This document shows, in pieces, positions 1-8,461 of a DNA stretch of 64,000 bases; position 1 is the stretch's first letter; the number at the start of each line of letters is the position of its first letter. A model generated the notes under the pieces. That model was not told the origin of the DNA, did not search any database, and was given only the letters and a program-made list of their open reading frames with translations. The DNA is taken from NCBI RefSeq assembly GCF_000686125.1, contig NZ_JMMA01000002.1, positions 3,286,001 to 3,350,000 of the forward strand. Reading direction: 5' to 3'. This stretch comes from Ruminococcus sp. NK3A76 (GTDB lineage: Bacteria; Bacillota; Clostridia; Oscillospirales; Ruminococcaceae). Made by a program: the position numbers and the translations under genes.

Positions 1-9
1 TGTGTTTAA

Positions 10-181
10 GGCAACACCGCACAAAGACCGCCTGAAGGCTTTGTACGCAACTTACTTGCATCTTTTCCGTCATATTACACATTTTTTCCTTGAAATACGG
101 TAGTATTCCTTCGGAAAATCTGTGCAATCTGACGAAAAAGCTGACTGCGCAATTTGCGCACAATCTTCGTGCGGTGTTGCC
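10..181. mobile_element. MITE-like element, copy 1 (172 bp)
   Basis: Termini are GGCAACACCGCAC and its exact inverse GTGCGGTGTTGCC. The element is flanked by TTAA on both sides (6-9 and 182-185), read as a 4-bp target-site duplication. The interior is also largely self-complementary (TTTTCCGTCATATT near the left, GACGAAAA near the right), so the transcript would fold into one long hairpin. It encodes no transposase. It is almost identical, in reverse orientation, to the copy at 59396-59567; I see one base difference. It lies just downstream of a leftward promoter and so probably sits in the 5' untranslated region of a gene beyond the left edge. Confidence 0.85.
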
Positions 182-189
182 TTAACATT

Positions 190-218
190 ATTATAGTACA
201 TCCTGACCTGAAAGTCAA
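190..218 (-). promoter_or_regulatory. Leftward sigma-A promoter
   Basis: On the minus strand TTGACT (213-218) and TATAAT (190-195) are separated by exactly 17 bases. Transcription would leave the window to the left, reading through MITE copy 1. The gene it serves is not in the window. Confidence 0.65.
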
Positions 219-290
219 GATGTAAAATGCGGGCTTTGCATAAAGCCGCAAGCCCGAATGGGCACATAACTATTAACTGTTAACTGATAA
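215..290 (-). repeat. Modular intergenic repeat (heptamer-like array plus hairpin)
   Basis: Read on the minus strand, a short A/T-rich direct repeat of the type GTTAACAGTTAATAGTTAT is followed by GTGCCCATTCGGGC and a second GC-rich hairpin (GCGGGCTTTGC / GCCGCAAGCCCG). The same order of parts recurs at about ten intergenic sites in this window. Confidence 0.6.
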
Positions 291-292
291 AG

Positions 293-2305
293 TCAGCTGT
301 CCATAAAGAAGTTGTTATCTATCAGGCTTACTTCCTTGTCGTCGGCAGGCTTGCCCATAACAAGTACAACGTCTGCCTCCTCACGGGTATCGACCTTTGT
401 TGCCCACTGACCCTTGAAAAGCACAGTGAGATACTTTTCCACGCTGAAGGCGTTGTTTCTTGTAAATGAGCGGTAGTAGTCGTTGCCGCCGGTCGAGCAC
501 TGCACGCCGTCAAATACGATGCACCTGTTCTGAACGTCAACGTAGCCGTAGTTTATAGCTCTGTATCTGCCGGTCAGGTAGTGCGTGAAGAAGCAGTTCT
601 TCGGGTCGTATAGCTCGACCTCCCTGCCGACCTCGTTTACTGCCATAACGCCCACGAAGCACTCCTCGATATCCCCGAAGCAGGGCTTGCCCGAGAAAAG
701 ATTTATGTTCGCAGTCACGAAATTGACCGAGGTTGCAGCCTTTTCAAGGTCGATGTCTATGTACTCGGCAGCGTCGCTGTGGGTTATATCACCGCTGAAA
801 ACTATCTCGTCGGTCTTGTATTTTGAGTTCCAGCCGACGTTTATCTGCTTGCCTTCAAGGTCCTTTGCGGCACCGTGCAGGTCAACGTCTACCCTTTCCT
901 TGTCGTTCCAGTAAACAAAGAAGCGTATCCTCTTTATGTCCTCAGGTATCCTGTATGCAAGGCCTGAGCGAATGTAGCCGCCCTCTGACGACTTGTCAGT
1001 CACCCGTAATGCCGACTGCTCAAAGTCAAATCCGCTCTCGTCTATGTATACCTTTTTGCCCTTTATGGGGGTGTTGCAGGCCATGAAGCGGCGCATGAGC
1101 AGCTGATTAAGAAGTATGCTGATGACCATTGCTTCCTTGAAGCGCTCATCGCTTTCCCATACCTCTGCCGGACGCTCAAAGTGCGAGGCAAGGCTCACAA
1201 GCGTCTGTATCCTGAGCGAGAATGCCTTGTCAAGCATCGTCTTGTATACGATGTCTGCCTTGTAGCCGTTTCGCAGCAGATATGTCAGATGCCTTAGCAT
1301 TATGCCGGGGCGCTGTGAGTAGTAGGCGATAGCCTCGGGGCTCTTTACCGATACGAGATACTTCGCCCTTGACTCCCACGAGCGCAGCTCGCCGTTTCTG
1401 AAAGCCGCAACTGCTGCCTTGTGCTCATCGCTTCTTGAATACTCGTTGAAGTCGATGAATTTGAGCATGAGCAGTGTTCTCTCTCCCTTCTTGTTTGAGA
1501 GTATCATGTTCTCCTTGAAGTCAGCTGCAGGATAGCTCTCAAGCAGCTTGACTATGAGGCGCTTCTGCGAGGTCCTGAAATGGAAGCCTGCCCTTGTGAG
1601 AGCGTAGTCCATGCACTTCCACACATCGCCAGTGTGCTGGCAGACAGAGTGGAGCACTTCGAGCTTTCGCTTCTTGTCGAGCTCGGCTGATGTGAACACC
1701 GAGTTGAACACATCGAGCAGGTTCTGCTTGAAGGTGACTTTAACGCCTGTTATCTGCCCGGTAGTCAGGTGAGCAAGACACTCGGGTATCATCATCTTTT
1801 CCTTGTCGTCCATGCGCTCGGTCTTTGTGAGTATCCTGGTGTAGGGAACTATATACTTGTCCTTTTCATCAATAAGAGCCAGCACCTTGGCTTCGAGAAG
1901 TGCAGGGTTCTGCTCTGTCTTCCCGGTCTTTTCCATTTCAGGCAGCCAGCCCTTTGAGACCTTCTGCCCTGTGAAAAGCTCTATCCCGTAGGTCGAGAGA
2001 TAGTGCAGCATCTGGTGGAAGCGGAATACCGCCTCGTCCATCTCCATTACCTGCTGCGGAAAATCAGGGTACATCGGGTCTGCCTTGACATCGCCTATGT
2101 ATTCCCTTATCCTTGAAACAAAGCTGCCTATGTCCTCAGCGCAGGCAAGCACTGCTATATCCTTTGGAGCGAGGGTATAGCCGAGCGATAATAGCTCTTC
2201 GTTTACTGTCATAGCCCTGACGAGAGCCTCGTCATCAGGCGTGTTGTCTGTTATGCGCACAGCAGCGAGCCGCAGCTGTGAAAAAAGAAGCTGATCGTAA
2301 TTCAT
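293..2305 (-). CDS. Large conserved protein of unknown role, possible TerD-like C-terminal part
   Basis: This is a 670-residue cytosolic protein with no signal peptide or membrane segment. The start is supported by a GGAGGGG ribosome site a few bases upstream. I do not recognise it with certainty. The N-terminal region (about 1-110, with FRFHQMLHYLSTYG) resembles my recollection of the MXAN_6230/SCO0854 family. The last third (about 450-620, with FVYWND, DIDLEKA and the acidic stretch between) resembles TerD/stress-type beta-sandwich domains. Members of that family often sit near tellurite/stress ter genes, but none are visible here. It stands alone, with its own promoter at 2358-2386. The function remains an inference from weak similarity. 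Confidence 0.5.
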   Translation of the reverse strand: MNYDQLLFSQLRLAAVRITDNTPDDEALVRAMTVNEELLSLGYTLAPKDIAVLACAEDIGSFVSRIREYIGDVKADPMYPDFPQQVMEMDEAVFRFHQMLHYLSTYGIELFTGQKVSKGWLPEMEKTGKTEQNPALLEAKVLALIDEKDKYIVPYTRILTKTERMDDKEKMMIPECLAHLTTGQITGVKVTFKQNLLDVFNSVFTSAELDKKRKLEVLHSVCQHTGDVWKCMDYALTRAGFHFRTSQKRLIVKLLESYPAADFKENMILSNKKGERTLLMLKFIDFNEYSRSDEHKAAVAAFRNGELRSWESRAKYLVSVKSPEAIAYYSQRPGIMLRHLTYLLRNGYKADIVYKTMLDKAFSLRIQTLVSLASHFERPAEVWESDERFKEAMVISILLNQLLMRRFMACNTPIKGKKVYIDESGFDFEQSALRVTDKSSEGGYIRSGLAYRIPEDIKRIRFFVYWNDKERVDVDLHGAAKDLEGKQINVGWNSKYKTDEIVFSGDITHSDAAEYIDIDLEKAATSVNFVTANINLFSGKPCFGDIEECFVGVMAVNEVGREVELYDPKNCFFTHYLTGRYRAINYGYVDVQNRCIVFDGVQCSTGGNDYYRSFTRNNAFSVEKYLTVLFKGQWATKVDTREEADVVLVMGKPADDKEVSLIDNNFFMDS

Positions 2306-2357
2306 TTTCTATCCCCTCCGTGTTTTTTCTTTTACCTGCCGTCAGGTGAGTATTTCA

Positions 2358-2386
2358 ATATAACACAAACACACCGCTCTTGTCAA
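2358..2386 (-). promoter_or_regulatory. Promoter of the 670-residue protein gene
   Basis: TTGACA (2381-2386) and TTATAT (2358-2363) on the minus strand, 17 bases apart, lie about 55 bases upstream of the start codon. The rest of the 2306-2696 gap holds the divergent kinase promoter and leader; I see no other gene in it. Confidence 0.65.
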
Positions 2387-2604
2387 CAGAAATCTGCAAT
2401 GTTTACATATTGTTAACATATTTCAGCGGCATTTTCACGCCTGTATCTGCGGCAAAGATCGTGTATCATCGCCTGATCTGTTCAAAATTTCGTCATAATA
2501 TCCAAATTTCCCTTGCCATAAGTCGCCAAAGATACGGTGATTTTAGGCAATCCGCCAAAAATCATTCCGGCGTGGTGTGACTGTTGATGTATAGCAGTTA
2601 TTTC

Positions 2605-2633
2605 TTGATTTTATTAAAAAAATATGTTATAAT
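2605..2633 (+). promoter_or_regulatory. Promoter of the kinase operon
   Basis: TTGATT (2605-2610), a 17-base spacer and TATAAT (2628-2633). The predicted transcription start is near 2640. This rules out an ATG at 2640 as the kinase start and favours the one at 2697, which has an AAAGGTGAGG ribosome site. Confidence 0.8.
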
Positions 2634-2696
2634 AAAGCATTGAAGGCATTTTGTGAGAACCAAATGTCAGGATGTAACACTGTAAAGGTGAGGCCA

Positions 2697-5600
2697 ATGA
2701 AAAGAAAAAGCAGTATAGTAACTGTTATAATAGTTATAGCGATCGCTCTGCTTGCGGCTATCGCTATGGAGATAGTCCTTGTGTTCAGGCTCACCTCGCA
2801 GCAGACGAAGGAGTCGGGCACAAACAAGCTCGAAGCTATAGGCGGTGAGCTTGAAGATACGATAAGCATAGCCAAGCAGGACGTTATGCGTCTTGCACTC
2901 GATGTTCAGCCGTATATGGAAATGAAAGCAGGCAGGCTCAGACTCATAGAGATGATATACGACAGGCAGAAGGAAAACTATGAGAGAACGAACGGTGTCT
3001 GCTTCAACACCTACGTCGGCAACCCGGACTGGTATATCATACCCGATTTCTCAGAGCCCGGCGACTATAAGGTGACAGACAGAAGCTGGTATAAGGGCGC
3101 TGTGAGAAGCGGCGGCGAGGTGTATGTCACCGACCCGTATATCGACGCTATGACAGGCAATGTCTGCTATACCGTGTCGATAGTGCTTGATGATAATGAG
3201 ACGGTAGTCGCCAACGACTACACTATGGAGAGCATACAGCAGCATATAAACAGCCTTTATAATAACGGCAGCAAGAACGCTGTTATCGTAACAGAGGAAG
3301 GCATAATCGCCGGCTGCAGCGACGAATCGCTCGTGGGCGGAAGCCTTGCGAAGGAAATGCCCGACTATGCGGCTATTTTCTCGCTTGCAAAGAACAGCAG
3401 CGGCACAGTTACCTCAACGCAGGGCAATGAGAACCTTTTTGCGACGCACTCAGGCTTTGGCTGGTATCTTATAGTGAGCGAGAACAACTGGACGCTATAT
3501 AAGACCTCGTATATGCAGATGTTTGCGATGATAGGCATATCCATACTCATCTTCGGCATAGTCATCATCATGTGTATATCCAGCGCACGCTCGGCAAGGC
3601 TTGCCAAGGACGCACTGGCATACAAGGAGGAGTTTTTGCAGAGCATAAGCTCCGAGCTTCAGGAGCCGCTTGCAAGGATAGTCTCGGCATCGAGCCATGG
3701 CAGCAAGCGAAGTACCTCTGACTATCAGCGTGACCTTGAAAGCATAAGAGAAGCCGGCACACGCCTTTCCGAAAAGATAGGCGAGATACTTTCCTATTCA
3801 AGCATCGTGCGTGGCGAGAAGGAGCAGCGTGACAGGCAGCAGCACCGTGAGATAAGGCTCAGCCGCCATTTCAGAACGATAATACTTTTTGCGCTCATGC
3901 TCGTTATGGGCATATGCATCTATATCAATATAACAGCCACCTTCCGCTGGGGCAAGGGCAGGATGCAGCGTGAGGTCGCAATGTATGAGACCCAGCTCTC
4001 AGAATGGGTGACTACGCAAAAGAGCATTCTTGATATGTTCAGCACCTATATCTCGACCGACCCTGATATGCTTGACGATTACTACGGCACGGTCGAATGG
4101 CTCAACAAGATAACCAAGCAGTACCCCGAGATATCGGTGTCATACTTTACAAACCCCGACCGTGAGCATACGGTATATATGAACAACGGCTGGCAGCCCG
4201 ATAAGGACTGGCACGTTGAAGACAGACAGTGGTATAAGGATACCCTTGCATCAGACGACGGCTGGTGTATATCCGCCCCGTACTATGATGCGCAGACAGG
4301 CGTTTACTGTATAACCTTCTCAAAGAGGGTGTATAATGACACCACAGGCGAGTTTCTCGGCAACTTCGGTATCGACTTCTATATGGATAAGCTCATAGAC
4401 ATCATGGGCGACAGCTATTCGGGTACAGGCTATGCCTTCCTTGCAGATGCAGGCGGCGAGATAATCAACCACCCCTACGGCAGCTATCAGATGACCGATA
4501 CCGACTCTACGAATATCATAGAGCTGCCATATAAGGAAGCCGACACGACAGGCGAGAACGTGCGCTTTATCAAGGACTACGACGACAGCTACCGCACTCT
4601 GCTCGCTACAAAGAACGAGCGCTCGGGCTTTACGATATATGTCGTCAAGAATATATGGGTGGTATACCGTGATGTGCTCATATACGGCACTATATGCCTT
4701 ATCGTGCTGGTAGTGTGCATCGTGGTGGTATATAAGGTGATGACACGCCTGATAGCATTGCAAAACGCTGCGAATATCAAGCTCAGAGAATCGGCCGATG
4801 CAGCTATCGCTGCCGATGCGGCAAAAAGCAGCTTTCTCGCTCAGATGTCTCACGAGATAAGAACGCCCATAAACGCCGTGCTCGGCATGAACGAGATGAT
4901 ACTGCGTGAGAGCCGTGACGAGAGGATAAGAGACTACGCTTCCGACATCAGCAGCGCCGGCAGGACGCTTCTTTCGCTGATAAACAGCATACTCGACTTC
5001 TCGAAGATAGAAGACGGCAAAATGGAGATAATCAAGGTCGAGTATGACACGGCTGCGATGATACACGACCTTGTGACATCTATCGCACCGAGGGCAGATG
5101 CAAAGGGTCTTGAGCTTAGGATAAACGCCGACGGCAATATCCCATGCAGACTGTTCGGCGATGATGTGAGAGTAAAGCAGGTGCTCATGAACCTGCTGAC
5201 AAATGCTGTCAAGTACACCGAAAATGGCAGCGTGACCCTTACTCTCAGGCAGGAGAGCACCGAGGAGGGCAAGGTAAAGCTGTTTGCCGAGGTGGCTGAT
5301 ACAGGTATCGGCATCAGGCAGGAGGATATAAAGTATCTCTTTGACAGCTTCAAACGAATAGAGGAAAAGCGCAACCGTAATATCGAAGGCACAGGCCTTG
5401 GCATGAGCATTGTCACAAAGCTGCTTGAAATGATGGGCAGCACGCTCGAAGTAAAGAGCGAATACGGCAAGGGCTCGGCATTCAGCTTTGTTCTGGAGCA
5501 GGGGATAGCCGACGATGAGCCCATGGGCGATTACAGCGCAAGAATGAGCGTTCACGGCAAGCCCGAGAATGCCTCCGGCAGGCTGTATGCCCCGGGTGCT

Positions 5601-6401
5601 AAGGTGGTCGTTGCAGACGACAACGCTATGAACCTTAAGGTCGCAGCGAGCCTGTTCAGAGTTTTCGGCATAGAGGCACAGCTCGCTCCTTCCGGCAAGA
5701 AGGCTATCGAGCTTGTTGCACAGAACGGGGCGGATATAGTCTTCCTTGACCATATGATGCCGGAGCTTGACGGCATAGAAACTCTCGACAGAATGCGCAC
5801 CGAGGGTATACTCGACAAGAGCGTGCCTGTGATAGCGCTCACGGCAAACGCCATAGTCGGCGCCAAGGAGATGTATCTCTCGCACGGGTTTGATGATTAC
5901 CTCACAAAGCCTATCGAGGTCGAAGCGCTCGAAGACTGCCTTGCAGAGCATCTTCCCAAGGAGTGCATAACCTTTGTTGAGGATATCTCGCAGGCAGAGC
6001 CGGAGCCCGAGCCGCAGGCTGATGATGACAGCTTCACGCTAAGTGAGCTGACAGAGCTTCGCCGCTCGCTTGACGGGGTAGACCTGCTGCTGGGTCTTTC
6101 CTACTGTATGGATTCAAAGGAATTCTACCTTGATACGCTAAGAGCATTCGCTGAGGACGACAAGACTGCACAGCTTAATGATGCCTACAGCAAAAAGGAT
6201 CTTGAAAGCTACCGCATAACCGCCCACAGCATAAAGAGCAGCACCAGGACTATAGGGGCTGCTGTGCTCTCAGAAAAGGCGAGATTGCTTGAATTTGCCG
6301 CAAGAGACAACCACACGGCAGTTATTGATGATAACCACAAGGCATTTGTGGAGGAATACACCGCCCTGATATCCGGGGTAAGAAAGGTCATGATAGAATG
6401 A
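2697..6401 (+). CDS. Tandem-sensor hybrid histidine kinase (Cache-TM-decayed HisKA-TM-Cache-TM-HisKA-HATPase-REC-HPt)
   Basis: This 1234-residue membrane kinase appears to contain two sensor modules in a row. Module one has a membrane segment near residues 7-29, an extracytoplasmic Cache-like domain, a second membrane segment (about 275-298) and a dimerisation-like helix with FLQSISSELQEPL, in which the phosphoacceptor His is Ser319. Module two has a membrane segment (about 385-410), a second Cache-like domain (about 420-640), a membrane segment (about 660-685) and then an intact kinase: SHEIRTPIN with His719, an ATPase domain ending in GTGLGMS (about 898), a receiver with Asp1018 (FLDHMMPELDG), and an HPt domain with His1177 (TAHSIKSS). 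The ligand is unknown. The gene overlaps the next by 4 bases. The start at 2697 is set by the ribosome site and the promoter position. Confidence 0.9.
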   Translation: MKRKSSIVTVIIVIAIALLAAIAMEIVLVFRLTSQQTKESGTNKLEAIGGELEDTISIAKQDVMRLALDVQPYMEMKAGRLRLIEMIYDRQKENYERTNGVCFNTYVGNPDWYIIPDFSEPGDYKVTDRSWYKGAVRSGGEVYVTDPYIDAMTGNVCYTVSIVLDDNETVVANDYTMESIQQHINSLYNNGSKNAVIVTEEGIIAGCSDESLVGGSLAKEMPDYAAIFSLAKNSSGTVTSTQGNENLFATHSGFGWYLIVSENNWTLYKTSYMQMFAMIGISILIFGIVIIMCISSARSARLAKDALAYKEEFLQSISSELQEPLARIVSASSHGSKRSTSDYQRDLESIREAGTRLSEKIGEILSYSSIVRGEKEQRDRQQHREIRLSRHFRTIILFALMLVMGICIYINITATFRWGKGRMQREVAMYETQLSEWVTTQKSILDMFSTYISTDPDMLDDYYGTVEWLNKITKQYPEISVSYFTNPDREHTVYMNNGWQPDKDWHVEDRQWYKDTLASDDGWCISAPYYDAQTGVYCITFSKRVYNDTTGEFLGNFGIDFYMDKLIDIMGDSYSGTGYAFLADAGGEIINHPYGSYQMTDTDSTNIIELPYKEADTTGENVRFIKDYDDSYRTLLATKNERSGFTIYVVKNIWVVYRDVLIYGTICLIVLVVCIVVVYKVMTRLIALQNAANIKLRESADAAIAADAAKSSFLAQMSHEIRTPINAVLGMNEMILRESRDERIRDYASDISSAGRTLLSLINSILDFSKIEDGKMEIIKVEYDTAAMIHDLVTSIAPRADAKGLELRINADGNIPCRLFGDDVRVKQVLMNLLTNAVKYTENGSVTLTLRQESTEEGKVKLFAEVADTGIGIRQEDIKYLFDSFKRIEEKRNRNIEGTGLGMSIVTKLLEMMGSTLEVKSEYGKGSAFSFVLEQGIADDEPMGDYSARMSVHGKPENASGRLYAPGAKVVVADDNAMNLKVAASLFRVFGIEAQLAPSGKKAIELVAQNGADIVFLDHMMPELDGIETLDRMRTEGILDKSVPVIALTANAIVGAKEMYLSHGFDDYLTKPIEVEALEDCLAEHLPKECITFVEDISQAEPEPEPQADDDSFTLSELTELRRSLDGVDLLLGLSYCMDSKEFYLDTLRAFAEDDKTAQLNDAYSKKDLESYRITAHSIKSSTRTIGAAVLSEKARLLEFAARDNHTAVIDDNHKAFVEEYTALISGVRKVMIE

Positions 6402-6775
6402 GCAGGATACTAATTATTGATGATGACAGCTTTGTGCATCGTATGGCAGGCTTTATGATGAAGAAGGCAGGCCACGAGGCAGAATGTGTCTCCTCGGGCG
6501 AGGAGGGGCTTCAGAAGCTGATGCAGCAGGCTGACAGCTCGGCACTGCCCGATATGGTGTTTATCGACAGCGAGATGCCGGGGCTAAGCGGTATCAGTAC
6601 CATAGAGCGCATAAGGCAGCAGCAGAGCATCTCAGGGGTAAATGTATGCCTTATGACAGGCACGCTGACAGACGAGCTAAAACAAAGCGCAGCCTCGCTC
6701 GGCGCAGTAGGCTGCATAACAAAACCGCTTGATATAAAGGACGTAACAGAAATACTTTCACACGCACAGCAATAA
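6398..6775 (+). CDS. Single-domain response regulator (CheY-like receiver)
   Basis: This 125-residue protein is only a receiver domain. It has the acidic pocket IIDDD (residues 6-10), phosphoacceptor Asp57 in VFIDSEMPG, the conserved Thr in LMTGT and the Lys in CITKPLD. It has no output domain. The start ATG overlaps the kinase stop by 4 bases, so translation is probably coupled. With the upstream REC-HPt kinase and the downstream REC-HD-GYP-HPt protein it fits a shuttle role in a phosphorelay. Which HPt domain feeds it cannot be read from sequence. Confidence 0.9.
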   Translation: MSRILIIDDDSFVHRMAGFMMKKAGHEAECVSSGEEGLQKLMQQADSSALPDMVFIDSEMPGLSGISTIERIRQQQSISGVNVCLMTGTLTDELKQSAASLGAVGCITKPLDIKDVTEILSHAQQ

Positions 6776-6791
6776 GGGGGGCATAAGCATT

Positions 6792-8252
6792 ATGACTAAT
6801 CGTATCGTTATAGCAGATGATGACCGCTCAAATCTTAAAATGGCAGAAAGGATACTGACCTTCAACGGCTATGAGGTCATATGCCTGGGCTCCGGCGAGG
6901 AGCTGCTTGATTATGTCGAGAAAGACCATGCAGACCTTATACTGCTCGACGTACACATGGAGGGTATCGACGGCTTTGAGACTATGAAGCGCTTAAAGCG
7001 CTCAAAGACCGGCAGGAACATACCCGTTATATTCCTCACAGCAGACGATGATTCGGACACCGAGACAAAGGCGCTTTTAGCAGGCGCTATGGACTTTGTC
7101 GGCAAGCCGTTCGTGGCGAGCGTGCTGCTTATGCGGGTAAGGCATACTCTTGAACTAATAAGGCTGCAAAGCGACCTTAAGGCCGAGGTCAGCGAGCGCA
7201 CAAAAGAGGCTCTCGCCGAGCACGAGAAGAACGAGCGCCTTTCGCTCCAGGTGGTGCAGACGCTTGCAGGCACCATAGACGCAAAGGACACCTACACAAA
7301 CGGCCACTCAGCACGAGTTGCAAAGTATGCAAAGGAGATAGCAAGACGCTACGGCTTTACCGAGAAGGACCAGGAGGAGATCTATATGCTGGGCCTTCTG
7401 CACGACGTCGGGAAGATAGGCGTTGAGGACACTATCATCAACAAGAAATCCAAGCTCACCGATGTCGAGTACGACAAGATAAAGGAGCACCCGGTGGTAG
7501 GCTACAAGATACTCAAAAACATAACCGAGATGCCCAAGCTCGCAATAGGCGCAAGGTGGCACCACGAGAGGTACGACGGCAACGGCTACCCCGACGGGCT
7601 CAAAGGCGAGGATATACCCACCGAGGCCAGGATAATCGCCGTGGCAGATGCTTACGATGCGATGTCTTCAAAGAGAAGCTACCACAGCATCTACGCCCAG
7701 GAGTTTATCAGAAACGAGCTTATGAGCTGCAAGGGCACGCAGTTTGACCCGGTGTTTGCGGATATCATGCTTGAGATAATAGACGAGGACAAGGACTACC
7801 TGCTGCGTGAGCTCGAAGCCCAGACAGCTGCCGGAACTGCAAGTCTTGAAACAGGCGACGACGATATGGTATTCACATTCCTATCCACCCTCGAAGCAGG
7901 CGGCATAAACACAGCTATCGGTATGAAATACTGCGTGAATGACGTTGACTTCTATATCGAGATGCTTAGTGAATTCACCTCCGGCTCGGGCGAGAGAAAG
8001 CTCACGCTCGACAACGCCCTTAAGGAGAGAAACTGGGAGAAATACCGCATACACGTCCATTCGCTCAAATCATCTGCAAGGACTATCGGTGCGGCCGCAC
8101 TCTCCGAGCTTGCCAAGAGCATCGAAAAGGAAGCTGCAAACGCAAACGAAACATATGTCATCAACAACCATGCATCGCTTATCGCAATGCTCAAATCGGT
8201 ACACAGCTCAGTGCTCATGGCACTTGCTATCACCGGCCACAGCGGACTATAA
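6792..8252 (+). CDS. REC-HD-GYP-HPt protein, probable cyclic-di-GMP phosphodiesterase
   Basis: A 486-residue cytosolic protein. The receiver domain (1-125) has phosphoacceptor Asp53 (LLDVHMEG). A short coiled segment (about 125-155) leads into an HD-GYP domain (about 160-345) with the HD pair in LLHDVGKIG, the WHHERYDGNGYP motif and DAYDAM. At the C terminus is an HPt domain with VHSLKSSARTIGAA. HD-GYP enzymes with these metal ligands hydrolyse cyclic-di-GMP. An HPt domain after HD-GYP is unusual and closely resembles the HPt of the kinase two genes upstream, which suggests duplication. An AAGGGGGG ribosome site precedes the ATG. Confidence 0.9.
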   Translation: MTNRIVIADDDRSNLKMAERILTFNGYEVICLGSGEELLDYVEKDHADLILLDVHMEGIDGFETMKRLKRSKTGRNIPVIFLTADDDSDTETKALLAGAMDFVGKPFVASVLLMRVRHTLELIRLQSDLKAEVSERTKEALAEHEKNERLSLQVVQTLAGTIDAKDTYTNGHSARVAKYAKEIARRYGFTEKDQEEIYMLGLLHDVGKIGVEDTIINKKSKLTDVEYDKIKEHPVVGYKILKNITEMPKLAIGARWHHERYDGNGYPDGLKGEDIPTEARIIAVADAYDAMSSKRSYHSIYAQEFIRNELMSCKGTQFDPVFADIMLEIIDEDKDYLLRELEAQTAAGTASLETGDDDMVFTFLSTLEAGGINTAIGMKYCVNDVDFYIEMLSEFTSGSGERKLTLDNALKERNWEKYRIHVHSLKSSARTIGAAALSELAKSIEKEAANANETYVINNHASLIAMLKSVHSSVLMALAITGHSGL

Positions 8253-8259
8253 ACAGCGC

Positions 8260-8291
8260 AACTCAGATGCTGTATTCGGCATCTGAGTTGC
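8260..8291 (+). terminator. Hairpin after the signalling operon
   Basis: AACTCAGATGC and GCATCTGAGTT form an 11-base perfect stem just after the HD-GYP gene. No clear T-run follows, so it may be a weak terminator or a 3'-end stabiliser. Confidence 0.5.
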
Positions 8292-8292
8292 T

Positions 8293-8457
8293 AAAATAAT
8301 AAAGAATAAAGAAAAAAGAATAAATAATAATAAAGGTATCGGCTGCGCCGATGATATTTTAAATCATCGACCGTAGGTCGATACCTCTTTTATTATTTCT
8401 TATTTATTCTTTCTTCTTTATTCTTTTAGCCGGCGCATTGTTCACAATGCGCCGGCG
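8293..8457. repeat. A/T-rich inverted repeat with nested hairpins
   Basis: An array of AATAAAGAA-type units (8293-8332) faces its complement (8396-8428). Between them lie GGTATCGGCTGCGCCGAT and ATCGACCGTAGGTCGAT hairpins of the modular repeat class. A separate 12-bp perfect hairpin, GCCGGCGCATTG / CAATGCGCCGGC, occupies 8429-8456 just past the metallophosphoesterase stop and may end transcription from both sides. Confidence 0.55.
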
Positions 8458-8461
8458 CTTG

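Noticed and set aside
70-267. Small open frame over the first MITE
   Set aside because: It only translates the element and the neighbouring repeat; there is no conserved domain.
4320-5951. Long open frame (543 residues) antisense to the hybrid kinase
   Set aside because: It lies wholly over conserved kinase domains, lacks a ribosome site, and has a Cys/His/Tyr-rich composition typical of antisense frames.
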